DNA from: Branchiostoma floridae
Taxonomy: Eukaryota > Chordata > Leptocardii > Amphioxiformes > Branchiostomatidae
Assembly: GCF_000003815.2 (NCBI RefSeq)
Contig: NC_049991.1
Coordinates: forward strand, 4,429,298-4,493,297
Length of the DNA stretch: 64,000 nt
Direction: 5' to 3'
Numbering within the stretch: the stretch's first letter is position 1; each line of letters begins with the position of its first letter. A model generated the notes under the pieces. That model searched no databases. It was not told where the DNA came from and saw only the letters and a list, made by a program, of their open reading frames with translations. Below, piece by piece: positions 37,976 through 50,211 of the stretch. The translations under genes and the position numbers were made by a program.

Positions 37976-37985
37976 AGTTGCTGTA

Positions 37986-38223
37986 TTGATTTACAGTATA
38001 TGGAACTCAAGCACGACAGTAGGCGCAAGTCAGGGAACACAAGTTACATGTTGACAACCTTTCACGGCAAACACATAATGGTGGACAAAGGCACACGTCA
38101 TCGATGACGTAACCACTAGGGGACCATACCACTTGTTACATGGGTGGTGATCCTAACCTGCTATGTCAAGAGAGTGATTCCACAAGGGATCATAAATGCG
38201 GTGCCAGTTTTAACAGTGTTTAC
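37986..38223. other. Unique spacer after array 2
   Basis: Array homology ends near 37,985. No exon, repeat or RNA gene recognised before the candidate exon ending at 38,224. Confidence 0.5.
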
Positions 38224-38636
38224 CTGCAGGGATAGCCTTCTCTCAAATGATCGTTATTTCTGAATTGCTTACAGGACAGACAAGAGTTGGCCCTAAAATA
38301 TAACACAGAAAGACTGGTAACCTGATATCTGTGCATCATATGTCCATTATCACCATTCATTCTTTCATCGCACACTTTGACAGAATGGCATTTATCTCTT
38401 ACATTACTTAAGTTACAAGCTTGTTTATCGGGGCACAAACATAAGATAGAGCAGAAAATTACGTCCAGAAGTTCAGTTCCAGATGTTACATTTTCTGCAG
38501 TACTAACTATAGTTTGTCTATGTCTGTAAATGCTATATGTGTAAACGTTATAATAATTGTCCATGTCATCGTTATGAATAGGTTCAAGCATGTTTTCAGC
38601 TAGTGGAATGTGACCAACGTAAAATTGAGATGACAA
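38224..38636 (-). CDS. Candidate Cys-rich exon of an unrecognised gene
   Basis: An open frame of about 137 codons on the - strand ends ..GGC TAT CCC TGC AG before GTAAACACT, a good donor (38223-38222). The acceptor is either the AG before 38636 or the CACTAG before about 38,593. The protein is Cys-rich near its end (CLCPDKQAC, VRDKCHSVKVCDERM, ANSCLSCKQF, EGYPC) with one N-x-T site (ENVTSG), so it reads like a secreted or extracellular segment. There is no signal peptide or domain I can name, and neighbouring exons were not found. It is not repeated elsewhere in the window, which favours a host gene. Confidence 0.4.
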
Positions 38637-39772
38637 CTATCCCCTCCATTCGTCTCGCAGGAATAAAAAGCGCATTGACACAAACAATGGTCTGTTCATA
38701 GCAAAATATTTGGCGTCGTGCTATCCTGGGGCATTATTTGATATAATGAGATGCCACACCTCATCAGGGACGTCACACTGTATATGACCTCCTTGGCCTC
38801 TTTCACAGAGCAAGGGCGTTACATAGCCTTCTTGCACAGAGTAAACAACATAAAGTATAGTAAAGTATGGAAACGTGCCAAGAGGCAAGGCTGTCCGAAG
38901 ATTGTTGAGATGTTTACACCCCCTTTCCACTAGGACGGTGCTCTCGCCGCGCTCTCAAAATTTGACATATTGCTCAACGAATTGTATAGAAAAGAAACGA
39001 ATCTTTTTACACTTTCTGTGTTTTGTTGTCTTCTCGGCCAGCACACTTTTAAAGATACCACCGGTGTTGTCAGTTCTTCAAATTATCAATTGCATCAATG
39101 AAAGAATATGAAAATGCACTAGCGATGTGGTGTCTTGCTAGCCAGAGGAATCGCCAAGGGGAAGTTGTGTTTGAGAAAAAAACACATTCAAAGATAAAGA
39201 CCTTATGGTTGGATGCGGTGTTCGCGTTGTGCTAGCCCGATGCCTACCGCGAGAGAAGGTGAACAAAGGTCAAATAGATAGTGACCGAAGCAGTACTACC
39301 ACCGATGTTGTTCTAAGCATTTGTTTAATTGTTTTGCTCAGTAGAACTAATTTAAAAGCCATCACAGAAAGTTTGGTCACTTTTAGTTGGCAAACGTCAA
39401 CGGATTTTTAATAATTTATTGGCACAATTACAAATATTGGTAGTAGTGCAGCTGCCTGTGTTGAGGTATATCTTGGCGTTTATCGCCCGCATTCGTGTTG
39501 TCATAGAAACATGACTAACAAACACTACAAGACAGTGTACTTCCTCGCAAATTCGGAAGGCGGCAGTTCCCAAAGTTTGCAATGGGGTTACTGTTGTGAA
39601 CGATCAATGTGTTTATGATATTGAGACTATCTTTAGTTCTTTTCTTCAGGCGAAAATTGTTCAGTTCTTGTCATCACCACTGTAGCCCTTCTATGTAACA
39701 ACTTAAGATGCCCGTGGACTGCTACGTTTCGACCCTGCTCGTCTCCATTCACCCGTGTACAGACGGTGTTAG
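38637..39772. other. Unique-looking spacer, no gene recognised
   Basis: Short open frames on both strands without splice or motif support. No repeat family shared with the rest of the window was seen. Confidence 0.4.
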
Positions 39773-39860
39773 GTAATCTCCAAGCAGATCCTACGGTGCC
39801 ATAAGATTAGTATCAAAGCTGGCCAGGGAGTATAGCCGGCTAAGGGAGTCAAACGGGTAC
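39773..39860. repeat. Dispersed repeat, second copy at 52117-52200
   Basis: TAATCTCCAAGCAGATC, then AAGAT.A.TATCAA, AGCTGGC, GGAGT and CCGGCT in the same order and orientation at 52117. The copies are diverged and fit an old interspersed element (one copy lies in an intron of the sushi gene). Confidence 0.65.
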
Positions 39861-40081
39861 AGGGCATTACGCACCGTGGATCTGGTTCGAGATTAGGTGT
39901 TAGGTAGTCGTCCGCCCTGTTCTAGTTGTAGTTTCCGAAAATTCCGCAAGTGGTGCCCTGATGTTTGTCGTAAGATCAACCATGACGCTGCCGAGAGCGT
40001 CGAAGGAACACCCTTAGTATGTTTCCAGCGGCCATCAGGAAAAATGACGCAGTGCCAGTTGATATCCGTGTGTGAATCTAA

Positions 40082-40281
40082 GGCTTAGGTCACATTTCAA
40101 GAATTGGGCCCGACCGGGCAGCTTTCGGGGGGGAAAATAATTATATAAAAGACATAAAAATACACAAAATGTTGCATAATACTCATGGACATGATTTGTG
40201 TATATTTCTAAGTATACACTTTAATTTTTCGTTTCATTAAACATCCCGTCCGGGTCCCGGTTTGGAAATATGACCTAAGCC
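40082..40281. mobile_element. 200-bp MITE, TAA target-site duplication
   Basis: GGCTTAGGTCACATTTC at the left end and GAAATATGACCTAAGCC at the right end (one mismatch) are flanked by TAA (40079-40081) and TAA (40282-40284). The inner parts GGGCCCGACCGGGC and CCCGTCCGGGTCCCGG extend the inverted arms imperfectly. Harbinger-type duplication; no coding capacity. Confidence 0.8.
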
Positions 40282-40417
40282 TAAGAGGAAAATGTACGTC
40301 ATGCGACGTAAACAACAATCAGTTACGTCGTGGTATCGTGAATAACGTTACATTGATTATGATATCTGTTCTTGTATTTATGTATATTATGATTTGATGT
40401 ATCAATGTTATGTTTAA

Positions 40418-40505
40418 GGTATGGCGGCTTCGAAAAGGTGTCTTTTGACACCTGTTCCGCCATACCCTCCAGTGTGGAGAATCCAAATAAATAAATAAAT
40501 AAATA
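40418..40505 (+). mobile_element. LINE 3' end: nested hairpins followed by (AAAT)n
   Basis: GGTATGGCGG (40418-40427) pairs with CCGCCATACC (40457-40466), with an inner stem AGGTGTC-TTTT-GACACCT. A second hairpin CTCCAGTGTGGAG follows (40467-40479), then CAAATAAATAAATAAATAAA. A 3' stem-loop and a short-repeat tail are what CR1/L2-type LINEs use for template recognition. Confidence 0.6.
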
Positions 40506-40735
40506 GCGTAACTAGTAGAGTGTTGGGCTCGGAATCAAGAGGTCCCGGGTTCGATACTTGCCGTGCCCCCGACGTTGTCCCCTTGGAAAAGACACTTTTC
40601 ACTTTCATCACTCCAGCCAGGTGTAAAAAATGGGCACTTGACTTCGGTCGGGGAGGTAAAGGACTATCTTCACCTAAATCTGTCCAGAGTCCTCCCCAGA
40701 GGATGGAATAACGGAGGCCCTCCACTATACTCCTA
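40506..40735 (+). mobile_element. tRNA-derived SINE, diverged
   Basis: Pol III A-box-like TAGTAGAGTGTTGGGCTCGG and B-box GGTTCGATACT (near 40548), then a body with CCCCTTGGAAAAGACACTTT and an AGGTGTAAAAAATGGGCACT stretch. The last matches the order AGGTGAAAATGAGTACCTAG of the SINE at 54.3 kb. It directly follows the LINE tail. Confidence 0.6.
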
Positions 40736-41966
40736 GCCCAGCTCCACTCTACTACTTTTCATATTTAATGTGTTTTCTTGGTTAATTTTGCTAAAATCAA
40801 TGAAAAGTCACAGATTTTTGTATCAAGACTCAAGTGGCATCACTTTTCCAGTGGGCATTGTCTGCAAAAAACTTGTGAATGGGCGATGATCAAAACAATA
40901 GTCGTTTTGCCACTTCACAACAAAGGAATCACCATAATGTATTATACTTCATTACTTGTAGTATTTGACAACCTCTGCAAAATGAACCCATTTTCATGAG
41001 AGCGCAGCGCATTGGTCCGGGTTATTTTTGCCAGCCCCTCCACTATACTAAAATGTTATGAGGAGAACCCTGCTGTCTGTACTTTGTATGTGGCACTGTT
41101 AGAATAAGACACGCCCAAAAGCTGATACTCAAGCAACTTGATATGATTTTGAAAACATTTCAAACACATCCGTTGTTTTTCGTCAGTGACACTGAGAAAT
41201 CTTGTTGGACAAGGTTTATACATCATAGTTCTTGTTCGGCTCGATCGGGTCATAGTCTTTTACAAACATTCTTATAACTTAGGGAAAATCGTTTCTTATA
41301 ACTTAGAGTAAATTGTTTCTTATAACTAAGAGAAAATCGTTTCTTATAACTTAATCGTTAATCGTTAACTACACAATCATGTAATCTTCGACGGCTGTTT
41401 TTGAGATGTATGTGGCAAGAAATCTGGTTTTACCAGTGCTTGTGAAAAAATGTGCAATCTACTGTATGTAGAGGGAAGGCGACACAGCTGAAGAGCGGGT
41501 ATAATGTTTCAAACTGTTTAAGAAAACAATGGAAAATGAAGGGGCCTCGAGATGACTTCATAATTGTGACAGTGAAGCAAGTTACAATGTGTGCACTTTT
41601 TATCTTAGTAGGTTGTGATGTTTTCCGTCCCCTAGTTGTAAAGATGAAGCTGACGCATCACGTACAAATGTTTATTACTGAATCCTTTAGGGAGTGTTCA
41701 ACCCGCATTCGATAAAGTTTTTTCTGTTTCAAGTAGGGCACTTTATGTCACCTTGAGAGCTGTGGTTCTAGTTGCTGCTTTTTTTCTGGACCTGTTCAGT
41801 GTAAACTGGGGCACCACAGTTAGCGGTGCCGTTAAAGATTTTGCTTTTCTGGCCATTTGACTTTAAGCAACATGTAGCGGCCAAGGTCCCTTTGAAATCT
41901 CTACATTTTGTCGATGTTCTTTTGTATGGGATTTCGTTTCATAACCATTCACATCACATGGAATCA

Positions 41967-42242
41967 AAACGTGAGACCATGACACGTGTACTGTTTTTTT
42001 TTATTGCTGGTCGCTTTAGAGGACGTAACTGTACAAACAGCCATATTGGTATTCCCATGGGAGGGGCTAGGGTTACTAGGATTCAATCTATGTGGTTGGA
42101 CAGATTTATCACGTGATTTGTATACGGACACAGATATCTCCATTTTCTCCGTTCTTTCTTTCTTTCGTCGCCTTTTGCAAGACAAGACGTGTTTCTAGAA
42201 TCAGCCTCTTCCTTAGTTCAACCACAGAGACATCCTACCTTG
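41967..42242 (+). promoter_or_regulatory. Array 3 promoter-like block, copy 1, with donor GTAAGT
   Basis: GGGAGGGGCTAGG (GC/KLF-type box), inverted CCAAT (GGTTGGACAG), E-box TCACGTGA at 42109-42116, then a candidate non-coding exon ending CCTACCTTG before GTAAGTAC at 42243. E-box to donor is 134 bp. This copy has the most canonical donor. Confidence 0.5.
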
Positions 42243-43762
42243 GTAAGTACTTGTTGCTTAAATGTTTTACCCTGTGTTTTAGAAAGGATTCTGTACAGTC
42301 TGATTTTTACATATTTGATATACCGGGTAATGTTGACAGAGGGACGCTTGTCTTTGTTTTAGATGTTGGTAGAACAAGAGGCTGCAGTCGTATGTGCCTG
42401 GTTTGCCATAGCCGTAACGGGGAGGGCAATACCAAAAAATAGTTGTAGTTGTGGGAGGGCCTAGGAAAAGTTCCAAGAAGCGTTAAAAGGCCAATGTGTC
42501 GCCGTTAGCAGGCAAACTGGATGTATTATGAGCTTTGTGGCCCTGTCGGTTTGTCCTAGGTCGGTAAAATGGCGGTGTTCGAGCCACAGTTAACACTGCA
42601 TGGTTGAACATATGGTACTGGCATATTTCTTCTACGTTTGAAATGTTCTTTAACTAATTATGTCAAGTTGTGATCAGCTCAAGTTTCAGAGGTTGTTTTG
42701 GCTTTATTAAGATTTTTTCCCTTTTACGTACAGTGAAGCGACCTTGGGTCACGTTAAAATCTTTTTAGCGAGCTTGTCTCCTTCTTTCCACTAGTTTAGA
42801 GTGCAATATTTGTAGCCAGTTACCAATGCTTGTACAATGGTGATAGAATAGTTATCTTCTGATTGTTTTAAATGTTTTTTCTGGTCTTCTTGAAATGTTG
42901 TCTTTTTTAATGAATCACGAGACATGGGGTCACATGTGAATCTATGAATCTACTTTACTTATTCATGTAACTACTTGTTCTTCATGATCAGTTTTATATT
43001 TAGAGTCACTGTTGACCCTCACTACTTTATTGAAATCTCTCAACCCCGCCTTAAATCTCCCATTTTTGTTGTAAATCTGATATTGATAGGCACTACCAGT
43101 TCCTATGACCGTTCCTGTCACTTAGAGTAAAACGTGAGTCAACTACGCAATCATGTACTCTTCAACGTTTGTTGGCGAGGGCAAGGTGTAAAGAAACCTC
43201 ATTTAACCAGTACTTGTGAGAAAATGTGCAATCTACTATAGAGGGGCCGTTGTAGTTGAAGAGCGGGTAAACCTTTTTTCAGACCGTTTGAGAAAACAAT
43301 GGGAAATAAAGCGCCCCGAGATACATTTATAAATGTTAAGTATGTTGCTACTATTCTCTATCTATTTGAAGTGTGATGTTTAGCGTCACAAGTGACAAAG
43401 TTTTAAAGATGAACCTGACGTATTACGTGTAAACTACAAACGGTAGGTACTGATTCCGTCAGGGAGTGGTCAACCCACATCTTATGGTTGTTGTTTTGTT
43501 TTGCTTCTTGCTTTTTTTCTGCTTTAAGTAGGGCAAATTATGGCCTGAGCCATGGGTCAACTTAAAAGCTGTGACTCTAGTTGCTGCTTTTCTGGACCTG
43601 TTCAGTGTAATGTGGGACACCAGAGTTGATATTATTAATTTCTGACCATTTGATAGTAAGCAAGATGTAGAGGCCCAGTCCCTTTGAAATCCGTATATTT
43701 TGTCGATGTTTTTCTAGATTGATTTCGTTTCATAACCATTCTCATCACATGGAACAAAAACG

Positions 43763-44023
43763 TGAGACCATGACACGTGTACTGTTTTGCTATTGCTGGT
43801 CGCTTCTGAAGACATAACTGTCCAAACAGTCATCTTGGCATTCTCACGGGAGGGGCTAGGATTCGGGCTACGTGGTTGGTCAGATCCATCACGTGATAGG
43901 ACGAAGGCCAGAGATAGCTTAATTTTTTTTCCATTCTTCATTTTATTCTCGACTTACGTAAGACAAGACAAGTTTCTAGAAGCACCTTCTTATCTAGTTC
44001 ACTGACAGAGACATCCCTCCTCG
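43763..44023 (+). promoter_or_regulatory. Array 3 promoter-like block, copy 2
   Basis: GGGAGGGGCTAGG, GGTTGGTCAG, TCACGTGA at 43889-43896, candidate exon ending CCCTCCTCG before GTATGTACC at 44024 (135 bp from E-box). Confidence 0.5.
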
Positions 44024-45756
44024 GTATGTACCAGCTAGTTGCTTAAAAGTGTAGTGTCATGTTCTGTTCAGTTTGGTCTTTGGTATAGCTGATTTAGAGT
44101 CTGTTATGTTAAGAGACGGACTCGTGTATTTGTTTTGGCAGTTGGGAGACCAATTCGCTACAGTAGTACCTGTTTTAATGTTGTCGTAACGAGGAGGGAA
44201 ATGCCGAACGTTCAGAGGTCATCTGTCGGTATTTGTGGCAAAATAGAGCCACAGTTAGCACTGCTTGTAAAGATGGTGTTTGCGTATTTTTTTTTTTACA
44301 TTTGAAATGTTCCGTTAGACTGATTCCGGCAATTGTCAGCCAACGTTCCATAATAAAAAAAATTGATGTTTTCTGGCCTTCTTGAGATTATCCCGTTTTA
44401 CGTTCAGCATGTGGGGTCCGATTTCACATTGAAATCTGTAAGTGTAGCTAGATTGTCTTAATCGTTTGGGACAATTCAGCGTGGTGCTCGAAGCCACAGA
44501 TAACAGTTGTTGTCATGTGGTTATGAGGTAGATTTTTTCTCTTTTTATGTTTGTGACTGATTTTGTTAGGACCATGCCAGTACGCATATCATACGTTTTT
44601 TCCTTCCCTTCTTGAGCTGTTTTTCTTTTCAGGTTAGTCACATGTTCAGGTATAGGGGCACCTAGAAATCTATACTAACTACCTGTTCTTTATTTTTCGT
44701 TTAATGTTTGACGTTTGGAGCCACTGTTACTTGGTTGAAATCCTTTAGTTAGCAACAATCATTCGCAGGCATTTGTGTTTGTTGTTCCTGTTTTACTTTA
44801 TCAGGTCATAGTGTTTTTAAAAAATTCCTATTAAATAGCGCAAAACGTGAGTCAACTACACAAGCATGTACTCTTCGAAGGTTGTTGCTGAGGAAAAGGT
44901 AGAAGAAAACCTCGTTGTACCAGTACTTTTGAAAACATGTGCAGTTTATTGTGCGGGGGCAGCGGTGTAGTTGATGAGCAGGTATAACGTTTCAGACTGT
45001 TAATGAAAACAAATTGGGGGAATGAAGCGACCCGGGATACACAAATAACTGTGAGGCGAGTTGATGCTCTTATGTATCTAGCCAGTGTCTCTGTTGATAT
45101 AGCTGTAGAAATGAAATTGACGCATTAAGTACAAATCAGAAACCTTGGTTACTGATTCAGTCAGGAACTGGTCAATCCACATTTCATAGTTATTTTGGCC
45201 TTCTTCTTTTTTCGTATGTTTAAGTAGAACAATGGTAAATGTCCGGGGTCACCTTCAAAACTGCGCTACTTTTCCGGACTTGTTCAGTGTAACATGGGTG
45301 CCACAAATAACACAGTTGTGAAGATGAAGATGACACATTGCGCACAAATTCTAGATGTTGGTTAAACGGTTACTGATTCCAACTGGGAGTGGTCAACAGG
45401 CTTTTCAGTTTGTTTTCGCCTTGTTGTTGTTTTTTTAACTAATAGAGCATGCAAAGGCCTAGGGTTACAATAAAAGCTGTAGTTCTTTTTGGTTAGTAAC
45501 TTTTCTGGACCTGTTTAAGGTATAATCTGGGGCACCACTGTTAACAATAGTGGTGGAGATAGTGCTTCCAAGTTGGAAACATCTTTACCGACTCTCTCGA
45601 GTCCTGACCAGCCTTTATTTTACTTTTTTCTGGCCATTTTGACATAAAGCTTCATGTAAAAGACACGGAATCCAATCAAAATATTAAATATAGTTGCGGT
45701 TCTTCTGGATTTGATTTAGTTCTGTTGTTCACATTCCGCATTAAATGAAATAAAAA

Positions 45757-46008
45757 CGTGAGACTATGACACGTGTACTGTTCGGCACTTGCTGGTGGCT
45801 TCCATTGCAGGACTATCCAAACAGCAATCTTGGTATTCCCACGAGAGGGGCTAGGGTTCAAGCTTCGTGGTTGGTCAGATCTATCACGTGATAGGATTAG
45901 GACTTAGAATGCCTCATTTTCTTCATTTGATTCTCGACTTACTCAAGACGAGACGTGTTTCTAGAAGCAACCTCCTATCTAGTTCACCGACAGAGACATC
46001 CCTCCTCG
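45757..46008 (+). promoter_or_regulatory. Array 3 promoter-like block, copy 3
   Basis: GAGAGGGGCTAGG, GGTTGGTCAG, TCACGTGA at 45884-45891, candidate exon ending CCCTCCTCG before GTATGTACT at 46009 (125 bp). Confidence 0.5.
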
Positions 46009-47515
46009 GTATGTACTAGTTGCTTAAAAGTATTGTAACATGTTCTGTTCAGTTTGATTTTTTGACATAGATTATTTAAATCTACTGATGTCGAGAGACG
46101 GCCTCGTCTATTTTTGTTTTGGAATTGGGAGATCGAACGAGTTGATTCAAGCGCTCCTGTTTTAATGTTGTCGTAACGGGGAGGGAAATGCCGATAAAAG
46201 AAACCTGTGAAAGCGTTGAGGAAAGTAGTTGAAGAGGTACTACCAGGAAATAAAAACGATTAAGGCTTAGTTAAAATGGCATTGGGGCGCCCGTAGCAGT
46301 ACACTGGAGATGTTGTGAACTTTGTGGAACGTACAGAGAGGTCCTCGGTCGGTATTTGTTGCAAAATGGTGGCGATACAGCCACAGTTAACACTGCTTGT
46401 AAAGATGTTGCTTGCATATATAGGATTTCTACATTTGAAATGTTCCTTGCTGATTCCGACAATTAGGGTCAGCCAACGTTCCATATGTTTCCTGGTCCTC
46501 TTGAGATTATCCCATTTTCACGTACAGCACAAGGTTCTGATGGCATCTTGAAATCTGTGTACCAAGCGTGCCCTCTTTGGGGCCAATTTAGAGTGCTCGT
46601 AGTACTTTTAGTACTTCTTACAATGGTTGTAAAAAGCTGATGGGTTCGATTCTTTCCCTTATTTATGTTCGTTACTGATTTTCGTAGGACTTCGAAAGTA
46701 CACGCTCCACTATCTTCTTTAGCTGTTTTTTTATAAGTCACATCTTTTTGTCCTGTTTGCCAGTTCAGAATCTGATGCTTTGAGTCCCTATTATTTGTTT
46801 GAAATCCTATATTCATAAGTCACTGTTGTAAATCAGTGCTGGTTTTTCGTGTTTGACTGTATTATGTCATAGTTTTTCATCAACGCTCCCATCACATAGA
46901 GTAAATCGTAAGTCAAAATACACGGTCATATGTACTATTTGAAGGTTGTTGGTGAGACAATGTGGAAAGAAACCTCGTTTTACCAGCACTTGTGAGAAAT
47001 GTGCACGATCTACTGTAGAGGAGTGGCGATATAATTGAAGAGCGGTAATAACATTTCAGACCCTTTATGAAAACAATGGGATAACGCGTGCCGGAATACA
47101 TTGAACTGTGAAGCAAGCTGCTTCTCTTCTGTAACTAGTCAGAGCGTGATGCTTTTGGTTAAAGCTATTAAAAAAGCAAAGTATTCAACATGAAGCTGAC
47201 GCATTATGTACAAACTCAAAACGTTGATTACTGATTCCTTTAGCGGTTGTCATCCCGCATTTGATAAAGTTGTTGTTTTTTTGTTTTGCCTTCTTGTTTT
47301 TTGTTTAAGTACGGCAAATTATGTCCCGGATCACCTTAAAAGCAGTGACTCTAGTTGCTGCTTTTTCCGACCTGTTCAGTGTAATGTGGAACACCTGAGT
47401 TAATATTATTAAGATTTTGGTTTTCTGACCTTTTGTCCCTTTGAAATCTGTATACTTGTCGATGTTCTTCGGGATTGATTTCTTTTCATAACCAGTTCCA
47501 TCACATGGACTAAAA

Positions 47516-47765
47516 CGTGAGACCCTGATATGTGTACAGTCCGGCTCTTGCTGGCAGCTTCCATGGACAGAACAGCCATCTTGGTATCCCACGGGAGGGG
47601 CTAGGATTCTAGCTACGTGGTTGGTCAGATCTATCACGTGATAAGAAGAAGGACTAAAAAAGCTTTATTTTCTCCATTCTTTATTTAAATCTCAACTTAC
47701 TCAAGACAAGACGTGTTTCTAGAAGCACCCTGTTATCTTGTTCACCAACAGAGACATCCCTCCTA
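47516..47765 (+). promoter_or_regulatory. Array 3 promoter-like block, copy 4
   Basis: GGGAGGGGCTAGG, GGTTGGTCAG, TCACGTGA at 47634-47641, candidate exon ending CCCTCCTA before GTATGTACC at 47766. One base is lost at the junction yet the GT is kept. Confidence 0.5.
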
Positions 47766-49404
47766 GTATGTACCGGTTGCTTAAAAACATTGTGTCATGT
47801 TCTGTTCAGTTTGATTTTTTTTGGCAAAGCAGATTTAGCTGGTGATGTTAAGAGACGGCCTCGTGTATTTGTTTTGGATATTGTGAGAACAAGTTGCTAG
47901 AATCGTACCTGTTTTAATATTGTCGTAACGAGGAGATTGAGCCGAAAAAGAAAGCTGTGGGAGGGTTGAGGGTACTAGTTGAAGAAGTAATATGTAAGCA
48001 AGTGTTGCGTCATGATCTGTTTAGTTTGATTTTTTTTACATAACCGATTTAGTTCTATATCTAGTGATGTCAAGTAACGGTCTCGTGTATTTTTGTTTTT
48101 GAAGTTGGGAGAATAAGTTGCAATAATTAAGCAAAACGTTTAAGACTTAGTTCAAAATGGCATTGGGGCGCCCGTAACAGTACACTGAAGGTGTTGTGAA
48201 CTTTGTGGAACGTATAGAGACGTTTTCTCTCGTTATTCGCAGTAAAATGGCGCCATTAGAGCCACAGTTAACACTGCTTGTGAAGAAAGTGCTTGCATAG
48301 GTTTTCTACATTTGAAACGTTCCTTACTAATTCCGACATTTAGGGTCAGCAAACGTTCCATCTGTTTTCTGACTATCCTGAAATTATCCCCTAAAGTTTA
48401 GTACAACATGATGGGCCCGATGTCGCCTTGAAATCAGTGTAGCTAGATTGCCTTCATCTTTTGAGTGTAGTGCTTATAGCCACAGATAACAATTGTTCTA
48501 ATGTAGTGATGAGGTAGATTTCTTTCTATTTCTATCTGTCCTTTTCTGAGTTACTTAGGACGTGGTCAGTACACATTTCATACGTTTTTTCCTGACCTTC
48601 TTGAGCTGTTTTTCCTTCATGTACAGCCATGGGGTCATCTTGAAATGTTTTTCTTTATTTTTCGTGTAGAGTCTGACGTTTGGAGCCACTGTTATTTGCC
48701 AAAAATCTCAAATGTATAAATCTTCTCGTTAATTTCTGTTTGTTGTCCCTGTTCAACTTTATCAGGTCATAGTGTTTCATAATGATGATTATCAAATAGA
48801 TCAAAAGGTGAGCAACTACGCAATGATGTACTCTTCGACTGTTGTTGGTGGAAAGAAATCTTTTTTTACCAGTGCTTCTGATGAAATGTGCAATCTACTG
48901 TAGAGGCTAGGGCCGCGTTATAGTTGAAGAGCGAGTATAACGTTTAAGACCATTTAAGAAAACAATGGGGAATGAAGCGGCCGGGACACACAAATAACTG
49001 TGAAGCGTGTTGCTGCTCTTCTGTAACTAGCAGGAGTGTCATGTTTAGTGTCACTATTGACATAGTTGCAAAGATGAAGCTGACGCATTACGTGCAAATT
49101 CTCAACGTTGGTAACTGATTCCCTCAGGGAGTTGTGAACACGCAGTTCATGTGTTTGTTTGTTTTTGCTTTCTTGTTTTGTTTTCCTGTATATATATGTA
49201 GGGCGCATGTTGGTCCTTGTCACCTTGAAAATTGCCGCTCTAGTTGGTGCTTTTTTAGACCTGTTTAGTGCAATGTGGGGTACCAGAGATAACAATGGCG
49301 ATAAAGATGGTGCTTTTTTGTAGCCATTTGAATAAGGTATATTTTGTCGATGTTCTTCTGGATTGATTTTGTTTCATAACCATTCCCATCACGTGGAACA
49401 CAAA

Positions 49405-49659
49405 CGTGAGGCCATGACGCGAGTACTGCTTTGCTCCTGCTGGTCGCTTTAGAGGACAGAACTGTCCAAACAGCCATCTTGGCATTCCCAGGGGAGGGGC
49501 TAGGATTCGGGCTACGTGGTTGGTCAGACCCATCACGTGATAGGAAGAAGGCCAGAGATGGCTTAATTTTGTTTCATTTTATTCTCGACTTACACGAGAC
49601 AAAACGTGTTTCTAGAAGCACCCTCCTATCTAGTTCACTGACAGAGACATCCCTTCTTG
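49405..49659 (+). promoter_or_regulatory. Array 3 promoter-like block, copy 5, donor changed to GC
   Basis: GGGAGGGGCTAGG, GGTTGGTCAG, TCACGTGA at 49533-49540. The donor is GCATGTACC at 49660 (GT to GC), still a possible but weak site. Confidence 0.45.
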
Positions 49660-50211
49660 GCATGTACCAGTTGCTTAAAATGTTGCATTATATTCTGTTC
49701 AGTTTGATATCTTTTATATAGCTGTTTTAAACTTAGTGATGTTAAGGGATGGAGTCATTATTTGTTTTAAAAATTAGGAAAACAAGTCGCTACAATCGTA
49801 CCTGTTTTCATGTTGTCATAACGAGGAGGAAAATGACAAAAAAATAATGCTCGGCAGAAGGGTTGGGGGTACTAGTTGAAGAGGTACTATGTAAGCAAAA
49901 CGTTTACGTCTTAGTTAAAGGGGGCATAGGGGCGCCTGTAGCAGTAAACTAGAGGTGAAATGAACTTTGGGGAACTTATAAAGAGGTACTCTTTTGGTAT
50001 TAGCGGTAAAATGGCGGTATTAGAGCCACAGTTAACAGTGCTTGTAAAGATGGTTCTGGCGTAGGTTTTCTACATTTGAAACGTTCCTTACTGATTCCGA
50101 CATTAAGGATCAGCCAACGTTCCATATGTTTTTTGGCCTTCTTGAGATTATCCCTTTATAAACGTACAACATGAAGGTCTGATGACACCTTGAAATCTGT
50201 GTAGAATAAAA

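Larger units (their letters stand above)
27490..37985. repeat. Tandem array 2: units of about 2.3 kb
   Basis: ACACATTAYGACGATCTGTT recurs near 27493, 31402, 33600 and 35928. CACTCCTGGTATA recurs near 28924, 30586, 32773, 35115 and 37381. GCGTGCGCTTGGC recurs near 28034, 29452, 31932, 34129 and 36503. One unit (29.3-31.0 kb) is short because about 0.8 kb was lost at a clean junction near 29,335. The array stops near 37,985 just after the fourth (AC)n tract. On the - strand each unit encodes a short APTKCQIKIHSRLLQVHDSK-YLG string like the RT thumb of LINEs, so the units probably derive from a LINE. Confidence 0.85.

Noticed and set aside
10430-37985. CRISPR array or phage/plasmid structure
   Set aside because: The repeats are kilobase units in a eukaryotic context with introns, LINEs and SINEs; there are no short spaced repeats or cas genes.
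41452-41715. 87-codon frame in array 3
   Set aside because: The homologous positions in the other units (for example 43.2-43.5 kb and 47.0-47.3 kb) are interrupted, so it is a chance frame in a non-coding repeat.
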